DNA of 64,000 nucleotides from Rhizobium sp. AAP43 (GTDB lineage: Bacteria > Pseudomonadota > Alphaproteobacteria > Rhizobiales > Rhizobiaceae): positions 62,001-126,000 of the forward strand of contig NZ_LJHS01000044.1 of assembly GCF_001296045.1 (NCBI RefSeq). The letters are read 5' to 3'. The notes under the pieces are model-generated. The model had not been told where the DNA came from. It did not search any database and was given only the letters and a program-made list of their open reading frames with translations. Shown here in pieces: positions 1-10,065 of this stretch. Numbering within the stretch: position 1 is the stretch's first letter; each line of letters starts with the position of its first letter. The translations under genes were made by a program, and so were the position numbers.

Positions 1-612
1 GCCGCTGATGATCTCGACCTTGGCGCCAGCCGGGGCATTGCCGGCAATCACCGTCGAGCCATCGGGCTCGACCCGCAGGATATCGAAGCGTGGCGCAAAC
101 GAAACCTCTGGTGGGGCGACGGCCTCGACGGGAGCACCGAGCAAGGCGTTTTTCACGGCCACAATCATCGCTGTCGCACGGGCAGGGTCGGCGGGCAGCT
201 GCTCGATCATGGCAAGTGCCTTTGCTGCATCGGCACGGACTTTGCGCATGGCGTCTGCGAGCTTCGCGTCAAGGTCCGTCGGAATGTCGAGAGAGGCAAG
301 GGCTGCAACAGCGCCCTGCGCGAGGGTGCGGGCGGCCGAATAGGCCTCGATCCCAGGCGTGCGTCCCTCGTCGAAGAGGGCGGTCATCCGGTCTACCGCT
401 GCGACAGCCTCCGTCTTAAGCCGGTCCATCTTCTGGTTCGCGGTTTCCGTGGAGGGCGTTGCTGGCGGCTGGGTTGCGGCGGGCGTCGTCTCCGCCGTCA
501 CAGTTGGCGCATCGCTGTCGGACAGATGAAGGCGCGGCATGATGACAAACACCATCAACAGGCTGACGATGGCAAGCACGAACAGGACCACCCAGAGGGC
601 ACGGTTCTTCAT
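1..612 (-). CDS. LysM/Ig-like envelope protein, N-terminal part (cut by window edge)
   Basis: An open minus-strand frame starts with ATG at 612 and runs off the left edge with no stop, giving 204 codons. The first 25 residues form a membrane anchor or uncleaved signal (short MKNR cytoplasmic head, then a hydrophobic run from LWVVLFVLA to VFVIM). A Thr/Pro/Ala-rich linker follows (TTPAATQPPATPST), then a helical stretch, and the visible end reads DGSTVIAGNAPAGAKVEI, typical of the bacterial Ig-like repeat found in rhizobial LysM proteins. That family normally ends in a LysM peptidoglycan-binding domain, which would lie outside the window, so that part is inference. It is divergent from the LOG gene at 772, with 159 bp between them. 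Confidence 0.75.
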   Translation of the reverse strand, partial: MKNRALWVVLFVLAIVSLLMVFVIMPRLHLSDSDAPTVTAETTPAATQPPATPSTETANQKMDRLKTEAVAAVDRMTALFDEGRTPGIEAYSAARTLAQGAVAALASLDIPTDLDAKLADAMRKVRADAAKALAMIEQLPADPARATAMIVAVKNALLGAPVEAVAPPEVSFAPRFDILRVEPDGSTVIAGNAPAGAKVEIISG

Positions 613-771
613 TTCTCAAGTCTCCCGGCAGACGATCCGCCACTGTATCTTCAAATTGCTAGCGTCTAGCTTTGGCAACGACAAGCGTCGCAGCACACTT
701 CAAGCCGGCAAGAGACGTGTTTTCTGCCAATTTTGTTGACGTTGCCATCGGCAGCCTGTTTTTTGACCCGC

Positions 772-1392
772 ATGAGCAAGCAAAATTCCCCGATTCGATC
801 CGTCTGCGTCTATTGTGGTTCCCAGCCCGGCCGTGATCCGGCCTTCATGGAAGCCGGACGTCAGTTCGGCCGCGCCCTTGCCGAAAACAACCTCCGCCTC
901 GTCTATGGCGGCGGCACCAAGGGTATCATGGGTGCGGTGGCGTCAGGCGTCTTGTCGGCCGGTGGCCACGTGACCGGCATCATCCCGGACTTCCTTGTCG
1001 ACATGGAAGCGACCCGCCACTCGCTCGGTCAGCTCAACGAGTTGATCATCACCAAGGACATGCATGAGCGCAAGCACGCGATGTTCGAGCGCTCGGATGC
1101 CTTCGTGACACTGCCCGGTGGTATCGGCACGCTGGAGGAGATCGTCGAGATCATGACATGGGGTCAGCTCGGTCGCCACACCAAGCCGATGGTCTTTGCC
1201 AATATCAACCAGTTCTGGAAGCCGATGCTGGAACTCATTGATCACATGTCGGAATCGGGCTTCATTCACACGGCACACAAGGTCCGCCCGTTGGTCATAG
1301 ACCGGATCGAGGACATTGTTCCCGCCATCGCTAGCCGTTGGGCCGAGGCAGAAATGCCGGAAGGCGACCCGGAGACGATCGCCAAGCTCTAA
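772..1392 (+). CDS. LOG family protein (cytokinin riboside 5'-monophosphate phosphoribohydrolase type)
   Basis: 206 residues, the usual length for the LOG / TIGR00730 family, which releases free bases from nucleoside 5'-monophosphates. Visible motifs are the Rossmann-type start SVCVYCGS (10-17), YGGGTKGIMG (45-54), the conserved RK after MHE (100-101) and the diagnostic PGGIGTLEE (115-123). The ATG at 772 was chosen because homologues begin just before the SVCVYCGS strand; an in-frame TTG at 733 would add 13 residues of low-complexity sequence. The bacterial substrate is not known from sequence. It is convergent with rarD and separated from it by 15 bp. Confidence 0.92.
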   Translation: MSKQNSPIRSVCVYCGSQPGRDPAFMEAGRQFGRALAENNLRLVYGGGTKGIMGAVASGVLSAGGHVTGIIPDFLVDMEATRHSLGQLNELIITKDMHERKHAMFERSDAFVTLPGGIGTLEEIVEIMTWGQLGRHTKPMVFANINQFWKPMLELIDHMSESGFIHTAHKVRPLVIDRIEDIVPAIASRWAEAEMPEGDPETIAKL

Positions 1393-1407
1393 GGGCCATG
1401 CGGAGCG

Positions 1408-2304
1408 TCAGCGGCGTCGAAGCATCGGCAGTGTGTAGATCACCAGCGCCACCCAGATCAGCGGGAATGCGACGGCCTTGGCCGGGCTGAACGGTTCGTG
1501 GAACACGAAGACGGCGGTGATGAAGATCATCGACGGTGCGATATACTGCATGATCCCGATCGTCGACAGGCGCAAGAGTTTGGCACCATTGGCATAGAGG
1601 ATCAGCGGCACGGCCGTCACCAGGCCTGCGGATGCAAGCAGGACCGTGTCCGTCATGTTGCCCATCAGGAAGTGCCCCTCGCCAAAGAGGTTGAGGTAGA
1701 CGAGATAGCCGAGCGCAATCGGCGACAGCAGCAGGACTTCGAGGAGAAAGCCCTGGTTCGGCCCGATCGGCAGCGTCTTGCGGAAAAAGGCGTAGAAACC
1801 CCAGGAAAAGGTCAGCGCCAACGCCACGATCGGCAGGCGGCCTGCTTCAACGGTCAGGATGACCACGGCAATGACCACCAGGGCCAGTGCCGCAATCTGG
1901 GTCCGCTGCAGTCTTTCCTTCAGCATCACTGCGCCGAGCAGGATGGAGAATAGCGGATTGATGAAATAGCCGAGCGCCGTGTCGAGCGCGTGTCCTGCCC
2001 CGATCGCCCAGACATAGATGCCCCAGTTGACGCTGATCAGCGTTGCGGTGACAGCGGCCATGCCGAGCATTCTCGGATTGCGGATCGCTTTCTTGAGATC
2101 CTCAGTGCGCTTGAGCACGATCAGCAGAAGCCCTGCGACCGGGATCGACCACAGGATACGATGTGCGATCACTTCTGCTGGCGAAATATGCGACAGCGCC
2201 TTCATGTAGAGCGGCAGGAAGCCCCAGAGCAGGTAGGCCGAGAGTGCAAACAGGAAGCCGTTTAGGCTGTCCTTGTTCTCGGCGGGGGCAGAGACGTCGG
2301 CCAT
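1408..2304 (-). CDS. rarD: RarD-type EamA family permease
   Basis: 298 residues with about ten hydrophobic segments forming two EamA repeats, as in the drug/metabolite transporter superfamily. The N-terminal sequence (NGFLFALSAYLLWGFLPLYMKAL) and the HRILWSIP motif are characteristic of the RarD subgroup, named for chloramphenicol sensitivity in E. coli; the natural substrate is unknown. The start at 2304 (MADVSAPAENKD) has AGGAAA six bases upstream and is preferred to an ATG at 2319 that would add five residues. It lies 116 bp downstream of cimA on the same strand. Confidence 0.88.
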   Translation of the reverse strand: MADVSAPAENKDSLNGFLFALSAYLLWGFLPLYMKALSHISPAEVIAHRILWSIPVAGLLLIVLKRTEDLKKAIRNPRMLGMAAVTATLISVNWGIYVWAIGAGHALDTALGYFINPLFSILLGAVMLKERLQRTQIAALALVVIAVVILTVEAGRLPIVALALTFSWGFYAFFRKTLPIGPNQGFLLEVLLLSPIALGYLVYLNLFGEGHFLMGNMTDTVLLASAGLVTAVPLILYANGAKLLRLSTIGIMQYIAPSMIFITAVFVFHEPFSPAKAVAFPLIWVALVIYTLPMLRRR

Positions 2305-2420
2305 GGTGTTTCCTGACATTTGTTATGCTTTTGAAACGGGATTACGCCCGCAAGATTGCAGGCGCAAACGCATTTCAGTGATGGATCGTTCACGTCAGGC
2401 GATCATTGGCGCGCAATGGA

Positions 2421-4037
2421 TCACTCAGCGGCGATCTTCCCCGCCAGTTCGCGGTTCTTCATCAGCTTGTAGATGATCGAGTCCATCAGCGCCTGGAAGG
2501 AGGCGTCGATGATGTTTTCCGACACACCGACCGTCCACCATCGGGCCCCGGTGGCGTCAGTGGATTCGATCAATACGCGGGTGATGGCTTCCGTGCCGCC
2601 GTTCAGGATGCGCACCTTGTAGTCTGCCAGTTCAAGGTCGAGGATTTCCGACTGGTACTTGCCGAGATCCTTGCGCAGCGCAATGTCGAGTGCATTGACC
2701 GGCCCATCGCCTTCGGCCACCGACATCATCATTTCGCCATCGACCTGCACCCTCACCACGGCTTCCGACACCGTTTTCAACCGGCCATGGCTGTCGAAAC
2801 GGCGTTCGACCATGACGCGGAAACTGTCGACCGCAAAGAAGTCCGGCACGGTGCCGAGCGTCTTCAGCGCCAGAAGCTCGAAGCTCGCATCCGCACCCTC
2901 ATAGGCATAGCCCGAGGCCTCGCGCTCCTTGACGACGGAGATCAGCGTGTCGAGCTTTGGATCATCCTTGGCAACCGTGATGCCGCGGCGCTTGAGTTCG
3001 TTGAGGAAATTCGCCTTGCCGCCTTGGTCCGAAACCATGACCTTGCGGAAATTGCCGACGCTTTCCGGTTCGACATGTTCGTAGGTCTTCGGATCCTTCA
3101 ACAGCGCCGAGGCGTGGATGCCGGCTTTGGTGGCGAAAGCCGAGCCGCCGACATAAGGGCTCTGGTGATTGGGCGAGCGGTTGAGCATCTCGTCGAAGGC
3201 GCGCGACAGGCGGGTGAGGCCAACAAGCTTTTCCCGGTCGATCGACGTCTCGAAGCGCGACGCATAGGTCTCCTTCAGACAGAGCGTCGGGATGATCGTG
3301 ACAAGATCGGCATTGCCGCAGCGCTCGCCGATGCCGTTCAGCGTGCCCTGGATCTGCCGAACGCCCGCCTCGACGGCCGCGAGCGAATTGGCGACCGCCT
3401 GGCCGGTGTCGTTATGCGCGTGGATGCCGAGCGAGGCGCCGGGGATGCCGGATGCGATCACGGCTGAAACGATCTCGCGGATCTCGGGCGGCTGCGTGCC
3501 GCCATTGGTGTCGCAAAGCACGACCCAACGGGCGCCGGCATCATAGGCTTCCTTCGCGCAGGCTATGGCATACTCGGGATTCGCCTTGTAGCCATCGAAG
3601 AAATGCTCGCAATCGACCATGGCAAGCTTTTGCGCGGCGACCACGGCATGCACGCTGTCTCGGATGCTTTCGAGATTTTCTGCATTGGTGCAGCCGAGCG
3701 CGACCTTGACGTGATAGTCCCAGCTCTTCGCCACCAGACAGACGGCGTCCGCTTTCGACTGGATCAGCTGGCTGAGGCCCGGATCATTGGAGGCGGAGAT
3801 GCCGGCACGCTTGGTCATGCCAAAGGCGACGAAACCGGCCTTGTGCGTGCGCTTCCTGGAGAAGAATGCCGTATCGGTCGGGTTGGCACCCGGATATCCG
3901 CCCTCGACGTAATCGATGCCGAAATCGTCCAGCATGGTCGCAATCGCGATCTTGTCCTCGACCGAAAAATCAACGCCCGGCGTCTGCTGGCCGTCGCGCA
4001 GTGTCGTGTCGAACAGGGTGATCTTTTCAAGCGTCAT
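2421..4037 (-). CDS. cimA: citramalate synthase
   Basis: 538 residues of the CimA/TIGR00977 family, which condenses pyruvate and acetyl-CoA to citramalate as an entry to isoleucine synthesis that bypasses threonine. The N-terminal HMGL-like barrel shows DTTLRDGQQTPGVDF (10-24) and the metal-binding HAHND near residue 207. The last 150 residues form a LeuA-type regulatory dimer domain (around residues 400-520), consistent with isoleucine feedback, which is known for the family and not shown here. The frame is open to 4136, but that extension (PHPTLSPQAGRGRE) is a translated intergenic palindrome, so ATG 4037 is taken. Some members are annotated alternatively as 2-isopropylmalate synthase-like. 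Confidence 0.9.
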   Translation of the reverse strand: MTLEKITLFDTTLRDGQQTPGVDFSVEDKIAIATMLDDFGIDYVEGGYPGANPTDTAFFSRKRTHKAGFVAFGMTKRAGISASNDPGLSQLIQSKADAVCLVAKSWDYHVKVALGCTNAENLESIRDSVHAVVAAQKLAMVDCEHFFDGYKANPEYAIACAKEAYDAGARWVVLCDTNGGTQPPEIREIVSAVIASGIPGASLGIHAHNDTGQAVANSLAAVEAGVRQIQGTLNGIGERCGNADLVTIIPTLCLKETYASRFETSIDREKLVGLTRLSRAFDEMLNRSPNHQSPYVGGSAFATKAGIHASALLKDPKTYEHVEPESVGNFRKVMVSDQGGKANFLNELKRRGITVAKDDPKLDTLISVVKEREASGYAYEGADASFELLALKTLGTVPDFFAVDSFRVMVERRFDSHGRLKTVSEAVVRVQVDGEMMMSVAEGDGPVNALDIALRKDLGKYQSEILDLELADYKVRILNGGTEAITRVLIESTDATGARWWTVGVSENIIDASFQALMDSIIYKLMKNRELAGKIAAE

Positions 4038-4072
4038 ACTGTTGTCCTCAGGCAACTTGGTGATCTCACGTC

Positions 4073-4094
4073 CTCTCCCCGCTTGCGGGGAGAG
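4073..4094. repeat. short rhizobial intergenic palindrome
   Basis: A 22-bp inverted repeat: the arm CTCTCCCC, the centre GCTTGC and the arm GGGGAGAG. It lies between the pip stop and the cimA start, both on the minus strand. When read through it gives the peptide PHPTLSPQAGRGR, a familiar hallmark of dispersed palindromes in Rhizobiales genomes. It may fold in pip mRNA and protect or terminate it, but it lacks a U-tract. Confidence 0.6.
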
Positions 4095-4119
4095 AGTAGG
4101 GTGAGGGGCAAAGTCTAGT

Positions 4120-5565
<1,446 letters not shown>

Positions 5566-5569
<4 letters not shown>

Positions 5570-6033
5570 TGATCATCCTCCGGCGGCCAGGCGGCCGTGT
5601 CATGGTCGGGATGCTGAAAACTTTCGATCGAGGCAAAGAAGGCCTCCATCTCGGGGCTGGAATAGGCGGGCTTTCCGAACAGCTGATCGATCCACGGGAG
5701 GCGCTTGTGGTGGTTGACCTGCACCTGCGGCTCGAAATCTTCGGGATGGTCGAAAGCGCCGATGGCGAGTTCCACGCCGGCCGGATGGTGATAGGAAAGC
5801 GGCGTGCCGCATTTGCTGCAAAAGCCACGCTTCACCTTGGCCGAGGAGCGATAGAGCATCGGCTGACCGCGCGTCCAGGTCAGATGCGCCTGATCGGCGG
5901 TGACGAAGGCACCGAAAAACGAGCCGAACTGCTTCTGGCACATCCGGCAATGGCAGATCGACGACCGCCCAAGCCTGGACGCCTGAAACCGGATTGCGCC
6001 ACATTGGCAGCCGCCGGAATGAACTTCGCTCAC
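5566..6033 (-). CDS. GFA family zinc protein (copy 2)
   Basis: 155 residues, a clear paralogue of the adjacent downstream gene: GGCQCGAIRF near the N-terminus, SICHCRMCQK, and GFCSKCGTPLSY. All seven expected zinc-ligand cysteines are present. It starts 10 bp after the stop of a 39-residue membrane peptide gene and overlaps copy 1 by four bases. The two copies differ in the substrate loop (FGSFFGAFVT here against SGNLFMALAG), which suggests they split roles after duplication; this is inference. Function unknown beyond family membership. Confidence 0.9.
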
Positions 6034-6043
6034 GCCTCTCTCC

Positions 6044-6163
6044 TTATCGCAGCGTCATGAAAATCGTGACGCCGATGATGACAACGGCAATCAGAGCGCC
6101 CTTGGCGATCAGCCCGTAAAGCAGCCATTTCGGCATCTTGGTATTGGGATTGGGTTGGGTCAT
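6044..6163 (-). CDS. 39-residue single-span membrane peptide
   Basis: The peptide has a short polar N-terminus (MTQPNPNTKMPKW) and one hydrophobic segment (LLYGLIAKGALIAVVIIGV) ending in TLR. It is taken as real because it has a good hydrophobic profile, sits 10 bp upstream of the GFA pair on the same strand and starts just after a palindromic element that would end any upstream gene. No strong Shine-Dalgarno sequence is visible. Function unknown. The longer frame up to 6403 is translated repeat sequence and was not used. Confidence 0.55.
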   Translation of the reverse strand: MTQPNPNTKMPKWLLYGLIAKGALIAVVIIGVTIFMTLR

Positions 6164-6190
6164 GGGGTGGACCGGTCGAGGGCGCGGTCG

Positions 6191-6350
6191 CCCCCCTCTG
6201 TCACTTCGTGACATCTCCCCCACAAGGGGGGAGAGTGGAGACGCTGGCCTCCTGCCACTATCACATTGATGCTTCGGCCAAAGAACGCGAGGGACGCGGC
6301 AATCCGCTCTCCCCCCTTGTGGGGGAGATGCCCGGCAGGGCAGAGGGGGG
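6191..6350. repeat. 160-bp palindromic intergenic element, copy A (RIME-like)
   Basis: A left arm of 45 bp (6191-6235) and a right arm of 44 bp (6307-6350) are near-perfect inverted repeats around a 71-bp centre. Each arm holds two hairpins: a G/C one (CTCCCCCACAAGGGGGGAG) and a small one, TGTCACTTCGTGACA in the left arm and a GCCCGGCAGGGC type in the right arm. It resembles the Rhizobium-specific intergenic mosaic elements. An inverted copy lies at 6841-7000. Confidence 0.8.
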
Positions 6351-6380
6351 GAAACTGCGCCGCAGACAACACCGCAATCA

Positions 6381-6761
6381 TCACGCCCGCTCCTTACCCG
6401 CAACGATCACTATATGCTGGCAGACATTGTCGATATCCCGCAAAACGTCGTCGTTCCAGAACCGCAGCACTGTCCAGCCGTCCTGCTCAAGCCGCCGCGT
6501 CCTCGCCGCATCATAGGCAAGGTCAACATCGTTTCCATGCTGAGACCCATCCACCTCGACGATCAGCTTGTGATCCGAGCAGGCGAAGTCAACGATGAAT
6601 TCCGCGACAGGAACCTGGCGGCGAAAGCCGAGCCCCATCAAGCGGTGTGCCCGAAGGCAGCCCCAGAGCTTTCGCTCGGCATCGGTCATCTCTTTGCGCA
6701 TGCGTTTCGCATTCGCGCGACGCTGCGGCGGGACGGGTGCGTGCGGCATGACGGCTTCCAT
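6381..6761 (-). CDS. DUF559 endonuclease-domain protein
   Basis: 126 residues. The body is a DUF559 / very-short-patch-repair-like nuclease domain: MTDAERKLWGCLR, then the PD-(D/E)xK-type core FIVDFACSDHKLIVEVDGSQH with an Asp and a Glu-Val-Asp on adjacent strands, then RTRRLEQDGWTVLRFWNDDVLRD. DUF559 proteins are common in rhizobia, with no settled role; a single-strand or mismatch endonuclease is inferred from the fold. Start ATG 6761 (MEAVMPHAPVPPQ) was chosen over upstream codons that lie inside repeat DNA; 6749 is an alternative. The gene sits alone between two inverted 160-bp palindromic elements, so it looks like a small accessory insert between cysS and the GFA operon. Confidence 0.82.
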   Translation of the reverse strand: MEAVMPHAPVPPQRRANAKRMRKEMTDAERKLWGCLRAHRLMGLGFRRQVPVAEFIVDFACSDHKLIVEVDGSQHGNDVDLAYDAARTRRLEQDGWTVLRFWNDDVLRDIDNVCQHIVIVAGKERA

Positions 6762-6840
6762 CACCGGTTTTATCCGATCGGAAGACTGTCTTTGGTTGTG
6801 TGTTCTGGCAAGGGGCGTGTTTGGCGTTGTCTGTGTGGCA

Positions 6841-7000
6841 CCCCCCTCTGTCCTGCCGGACATCTCCCCCACAAGGGGGGAGAGCGGGACCCCGCTGGCG
6901 TTGCCCATGACGTCAAACAGCTGAGAGTTTGACCGCCGCAGCGCATGCGTCCCCACTCTCCCCCCTTGTGGGGGAGATGTCACGAAGTGACAGAGGGGGG
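6841..7000. repeat. 160-bp palindromic intergenic element, copy B (inverted relative to copy A)
   Basis: The left arm is 6841-6884 (44 bp, TCCTGCCGGA-type small hairpin), the right arm 6956-7000 (45 bp, TCACGAAGTGA type), with a 71-bp centre. Its reverse complement has the same arm order and total length as copy A. The arms are nearly identical between copies, while the centres agree only at their outer ends by direct base comparison. It ends 26 bp from the cysS stop. Confidence 0.8.
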
Positions 7001-7026
7001 TAACCCGCGCCGCAGCCGTAACCATC

Positions 7027-8511
7027 CTACCGCTTGACCTCCCAGGTCGTCACCCGCTCGCCCGTCTCCTTGTCCTTGCCATCCTTGAGCTGGATGCCCT
7101 TGGCCGCAAGGTCGTCACGAATCTTGTCAGCCTCGGCGAAGTTCTTCGCCTTGAGCATTTCGAGCCGCATGTCGACGAGGGCCTGGACGGCGGCGGTGAG
7201 ATCGTCGCTGACCTGGGCTTTTTTCGGCGCAACACCAAGCAGAGCAGCGGAGGCGGCGAAAAGCGGAAGCTTCGATGGATCGCCATTCGCAGCCTGGGCC
7301 AGCGCATGCAGAGCCTGAACGGCGGCAACCGTGTTCAGATCGTCTGCAAGTGCGTCGAGGACCGAGGCATCCGGTGCCACTTCGCCGGCGTCGCCTGCCG
7401 GCCACTTTGCCAGCAGCCGCTCTGCCTCCTCCAGCCGCTTGACCGAAAAGTCGATCGGCTCGCGATAATGCGTCATGAGCATTGCAAGCCGCAGCACTTC
7501 GCCCGGCCACTTCCGCCCGCCGAACTTCTCACTGTCCAGCAGCTCATTGATCGTGACGAAATTGCCCTCCGACTTCGACATCTTGCGGCCCTCGACCTGC
7601 AGGAAGCCGTTATGCATCCACACCGTCGCCATCAGGTCGTTGTCGAAGGCGCAGCAGGACTGGGCGATCTCGTTTTCGTGGTGCGGGAAGATCAGATCCA
7701 GCCCGCCGCCATGGATGTCGAACTGGTGCGGCTTCGCCTTGGCCTTCGGCGAGAGACGATCCTTGATCTCTTCCCAGAGATAGCGGTCGGACATGGCAGA
7801 GCATTCGATATGCCAGCCGGGGCGGCCGAAGATCGCATGCGCCTTGTCTTCGAAGGTAAAATGCGCCGGCCAGCCGGGCTCGGAATCGGCCGACTGCTTC
7901 CACAGGACGAAGTCTGCCGGGTTCATCTTGTGGCTTTCGACAGCGACGCGGGCACCCGCCTGCTGGTCTTCCAGCTTTCGCTTCGACAGCATGCCGTAAT
8001 CCGCCATCGAGGCGGTGGAGAACAGCACTTCGTGACCTTCCGAACCGGTCGCCACATAGGCATGGCCCATGTCGAGCAGTCGCTGGATGATCGTGATCAT
8101 CTGGGGAATGTTGTCGGTCGCGCGAGGCTCGACCGTTGGCTTCAGGCAGCCGAGTGCAGCCACGTCGGCGTGGAACTGGGTTTCGGTCTTGCCGGTCACG
8201 GCCCGGATCGCCTCATTGAGGCTCATCGAGCCATCGGCGATTTGGCTGCCGAAGTCGCGCAAGGCGCGTGCGTTGATCTTGTCGTCCACGTCGGTGATGT
8301 TGCGAACATAGGTGACCTTGTCGGCACCATAAGTGTGGCGCAGCAACCGGTAGAGCACGTCGAAGACGATGACGGGCCGCGCATTGCCGATATGGGCGAA
8401 GTCATAGACGGTCGGGCCGCAGACATACAGGCGCACATTGTCGGGGTCGATCGGTTCGAAGTCGACCTTGTCGCGTGTGAGCGTGTTGTAAAGCTTGAGG
8501 CCGGCGGCCAT
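7027..8511 (-). CDS. cysS: cysteinyl-tRNA synthetase
   Basis: 494 residues, a class I aminoacyl-tRNA synthetase that charges tRNA-Cys. Visible features are the zinc-binding YVCGPTVYD with Cys31, the HIGH-type signature HIGN (40-43), [17 protein letters not shown] and the KMSKS loop ([11 protein letters not shown], about residue 310). The C-terminal helical domain ends in TTWEVKR. The length and full set of motifs suggest an intact essential gene. It stands alone on the minus strand, 265 bp upstream of the DUF559 gene. A hairpin with arms ACCCGG and CCGGGT (8534-8550) lies in its 5' leader. Confidence 0.97.
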   Translation of the reverse strand: MAAGLKLYNTLTRDKVDFEPIDPDNVRLYVCGPTVYDFAHIGNARPVIVFDVLYRLLRHTYGADKVTYVRNITDVDDKINARALRDFGSQIADGSMSLNEAIRAVTGKTETQFHADVAALGCLKPTVEPRATDNIPQMITIIQRLLDMGHAYVATGSEGHEVLFSTASMADYGMLSKRKLEDQQAGARVAVESHKMNPADFVLWKQSADSEPGWPAHFTFEDKAHAIFGRPGWHIECSAMSDRYLWEEIKDRLSPKAKAKPHQFDIHGGGLDLIFPHHENEIAQSCCAFDNDLMATVWMHNGFLQVEGRKMSKSEGNFVTINELLDSEKFGGRKWPGEVLRLAMLMTHYREPIDFSVKRLEEAERLLAKWPAGDAGEVAPDASVLDALADDLNTVAAVQALHALAQAANGDPSKLPLFAASAALLGVAPKKAQVSDDLTAAVQALVDMRLEMLKAKNFAEADKIRDDLAAKGIQLKDGKDKETGERVTTWEVKR

Positions 8512-8747
8512 GTCAGTCTCCCAGAACGAATGTACCCGGCTGGACCGGGTCGTTTGTCATCTGGGTCTATGCAGGAGACGAAAACGGCCAGGCCAGCGAA
8601 GCGCTAGCGAATAATGGTCCCGCAAATGATGCAGAGGCTCGTTTTCATGGGCGATGTTATGGCGCGGCTTCCAGCATTGGTCAAGGGTGGTTTCCGTGCT
8701 GACGGCCCCTTTCAGTTGTCCATAAAGTCATCTCATCACCTTAAGTG

Positions 8748-8761
8748 TTTATCAAGATAAA
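8748..8761. promoter_or_regulatory. FNR/FixK-like inverted repeat upstream of a diguanylate cyclase
   Basis: TTTATCAAGATAAA is a perfect 6-bp inverted repeat with a 2-bp centre. It differs from the TTGAT-N4-ATCAA consensus of FNR/FixK-family sites by one base per half. It lies about 50 bp before the start codon of the GGDEF gene. The rest of 8512-8811 shows only the short cysS leader hairpin. Confidence 0.35.
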
Positions 8762-8811
8762 TACACCATTTCTGGGGTGACGCTCTTACATCCTCGGAGA
8801 TGATCTTCGGC

Positions 8812-10065
8812 ATGGACCACGCCCTGCATTTGCCCACCATCATGGTCGTCCATGCGCTGGTCACACTGATATCGACACTGCTTTTGGTCTACATGTGGTG
8901 GCGCTATCGTGGCGGGCCCGTCCTGTCGATGTTGGCGATCGCGGGGTTTTGCGCCTGCGCTTCCCTGATCCTGCATGCCTTTCGCGCCGAACTGCCCTTG
9001 CCGCTCGTGGGTGGCCTTGGGCTCTTCTTCGGAGCCTGCTCGGTCGGCTTTTATTGGCAGGCGGTGGTGGCCTTTGAGGGCGGCAAAACCTCACTGCCAG
9101 GCGCTGTTGCGGGTGGGGTCATCTGGGGCCTTCTCTGGATTTTGCCTGTATTTCGGGAGAGCGTGGACGCCAGAAGCATGGGGTTCGGCGTCCTGATTGG
9201 CGCCTATTGCTTCCTCACGGCCCGTGAGATCCTGGTCGCTGGGCACACTGAGCCGCTCCCATCGCGCATGCTGGCCGTTCTGGCCAATACGATGCGCGGT
9301 CTTATCTGGCTTTCCTTTGTGCCGCTGACACTGCTTTTCGGGGCGCCCTACGATCTTGACGGAAATGCCGCTTCCTGGTTCGGCGCAGTGACGCTCGGCA
9401 ACCTCGTCCTGATCGTTTTGTCACTGGTCTCATTGTTGATCATGGCCAAGGAACGAGATGAACTTCGCTACCGTCTTGCCTCGGAACGCGATCCGCTGAC
9501 GAACCTGTCAAATCGGCGAACGTTTGTGGCAGAGGCCGAGAGGCACCTTCGAAAAGAGGAGCGGGGGGCGACGCTGTTGCTCTTCGATATCGATCACTTC
9601 AAGGCGATCAACGATACTTACGGCCACGCCATGGGTGACGAGGTGCTTCTCGCATTCTCGCGCGCGATCGAGCAACGCTTGCCAAAGGAATGGCCGTTTG
9701 CCCGGATCGGCGGAGAAGAATTCGCCTGCCTCATGCCCTCGGTGAGTGCAGAGCATGGCATGGACGTGGCTGAAAGCCTGCGGGCTGCCATTGCCGATCT
9801 CCGCATCGGGGCGGCAGTCAACGCGAAGATTACCGTCAGCATCGGCGTTTCGGAAGTGTTGGAAAAGCCGATGCGGCTCGACCACTTGCTGGCCTCAGCC
9901 GATGCGGCTCTGTACCGCGCCAAGGCGGATGGCCGCAATTGCGTGCGGCTGTACCAGCCGGCCGAACTCCTGTTGATTACAGGTGAGCGCCTGGCGGGCG
10001 CTGCGGACGAGGTTGCGGAGGTTCAGCGGCATCCGACCGCCCGTTCATTCCGCGGGCGTGGGTGA
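8812..10065 (+). CDS. membrane-bound GGDEF diguanylate cyclase
   Basis: 417 residues. The first 210 hold about six to seven hydrophobic segments (from TIMVVHALVTLISTLLLVY to LGNLVLIVLSLVSLLIM), a membrane sensor of unknown ligand. A cytoplasmic GGDEF domain follows: DPLTNLSNRRTF, LLFDIDHFKAINDTYGH, and the active-site GGEEF near residue 302, a functional variant of GGDEF. The inhibitory RxxD I-site is absent (PKEW at the equivalent position), so product feedback is not expected. The start at 8812 (MDHALHLPTIMV) is preferred to 8800 because GGAG at 8796-8799 is too close to the latter. An FNR/FixK-like palindrome lies upstream. It is convergent with the DMT gene, with no base between the stops. 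Confidence 0.9.
   Translation: MDHALHLPTIMVVHALVTLISTLLLVYMWWRYRGGPVLSMLAIAGFCACASLILHAFRAELPLPLVGGLGLFFGACSVGFYWQAVVAFEGGKTSLPGAVAGGVIWGLLWILPVFRESVDARSMGFGVLIGAYCFLTAREILVAGHTEPLPSRMLAVLANTMRGLIWLSFVPLTLLFGAPYDLDGNAASWFGAVTLGNLVLIVLSLVSLLIMAKERDELRYRLASERDPLTNLSNRRTFVAEAERHLRKEERGATLLLFDIDHFKAINDTYGHAMGDEVLLAFSRAIEQRLPKEWPFARIGGEEFACLMPSVSAEHGMDVAESLRAAIADLRIGAAVNAKITVSIGVSEVLEKPMRLDHLLASADAALYRAKADGRNCVRLYQPAELLLITGERLAGAADEVAEVQRHPTARSFRGRG

Noticed and set aside
2406..3467. 353-codon plus-strand frame opposite cimA
   Set aside because: Antisense shadow of a gene with DTTLRDG and HAHND motifs.
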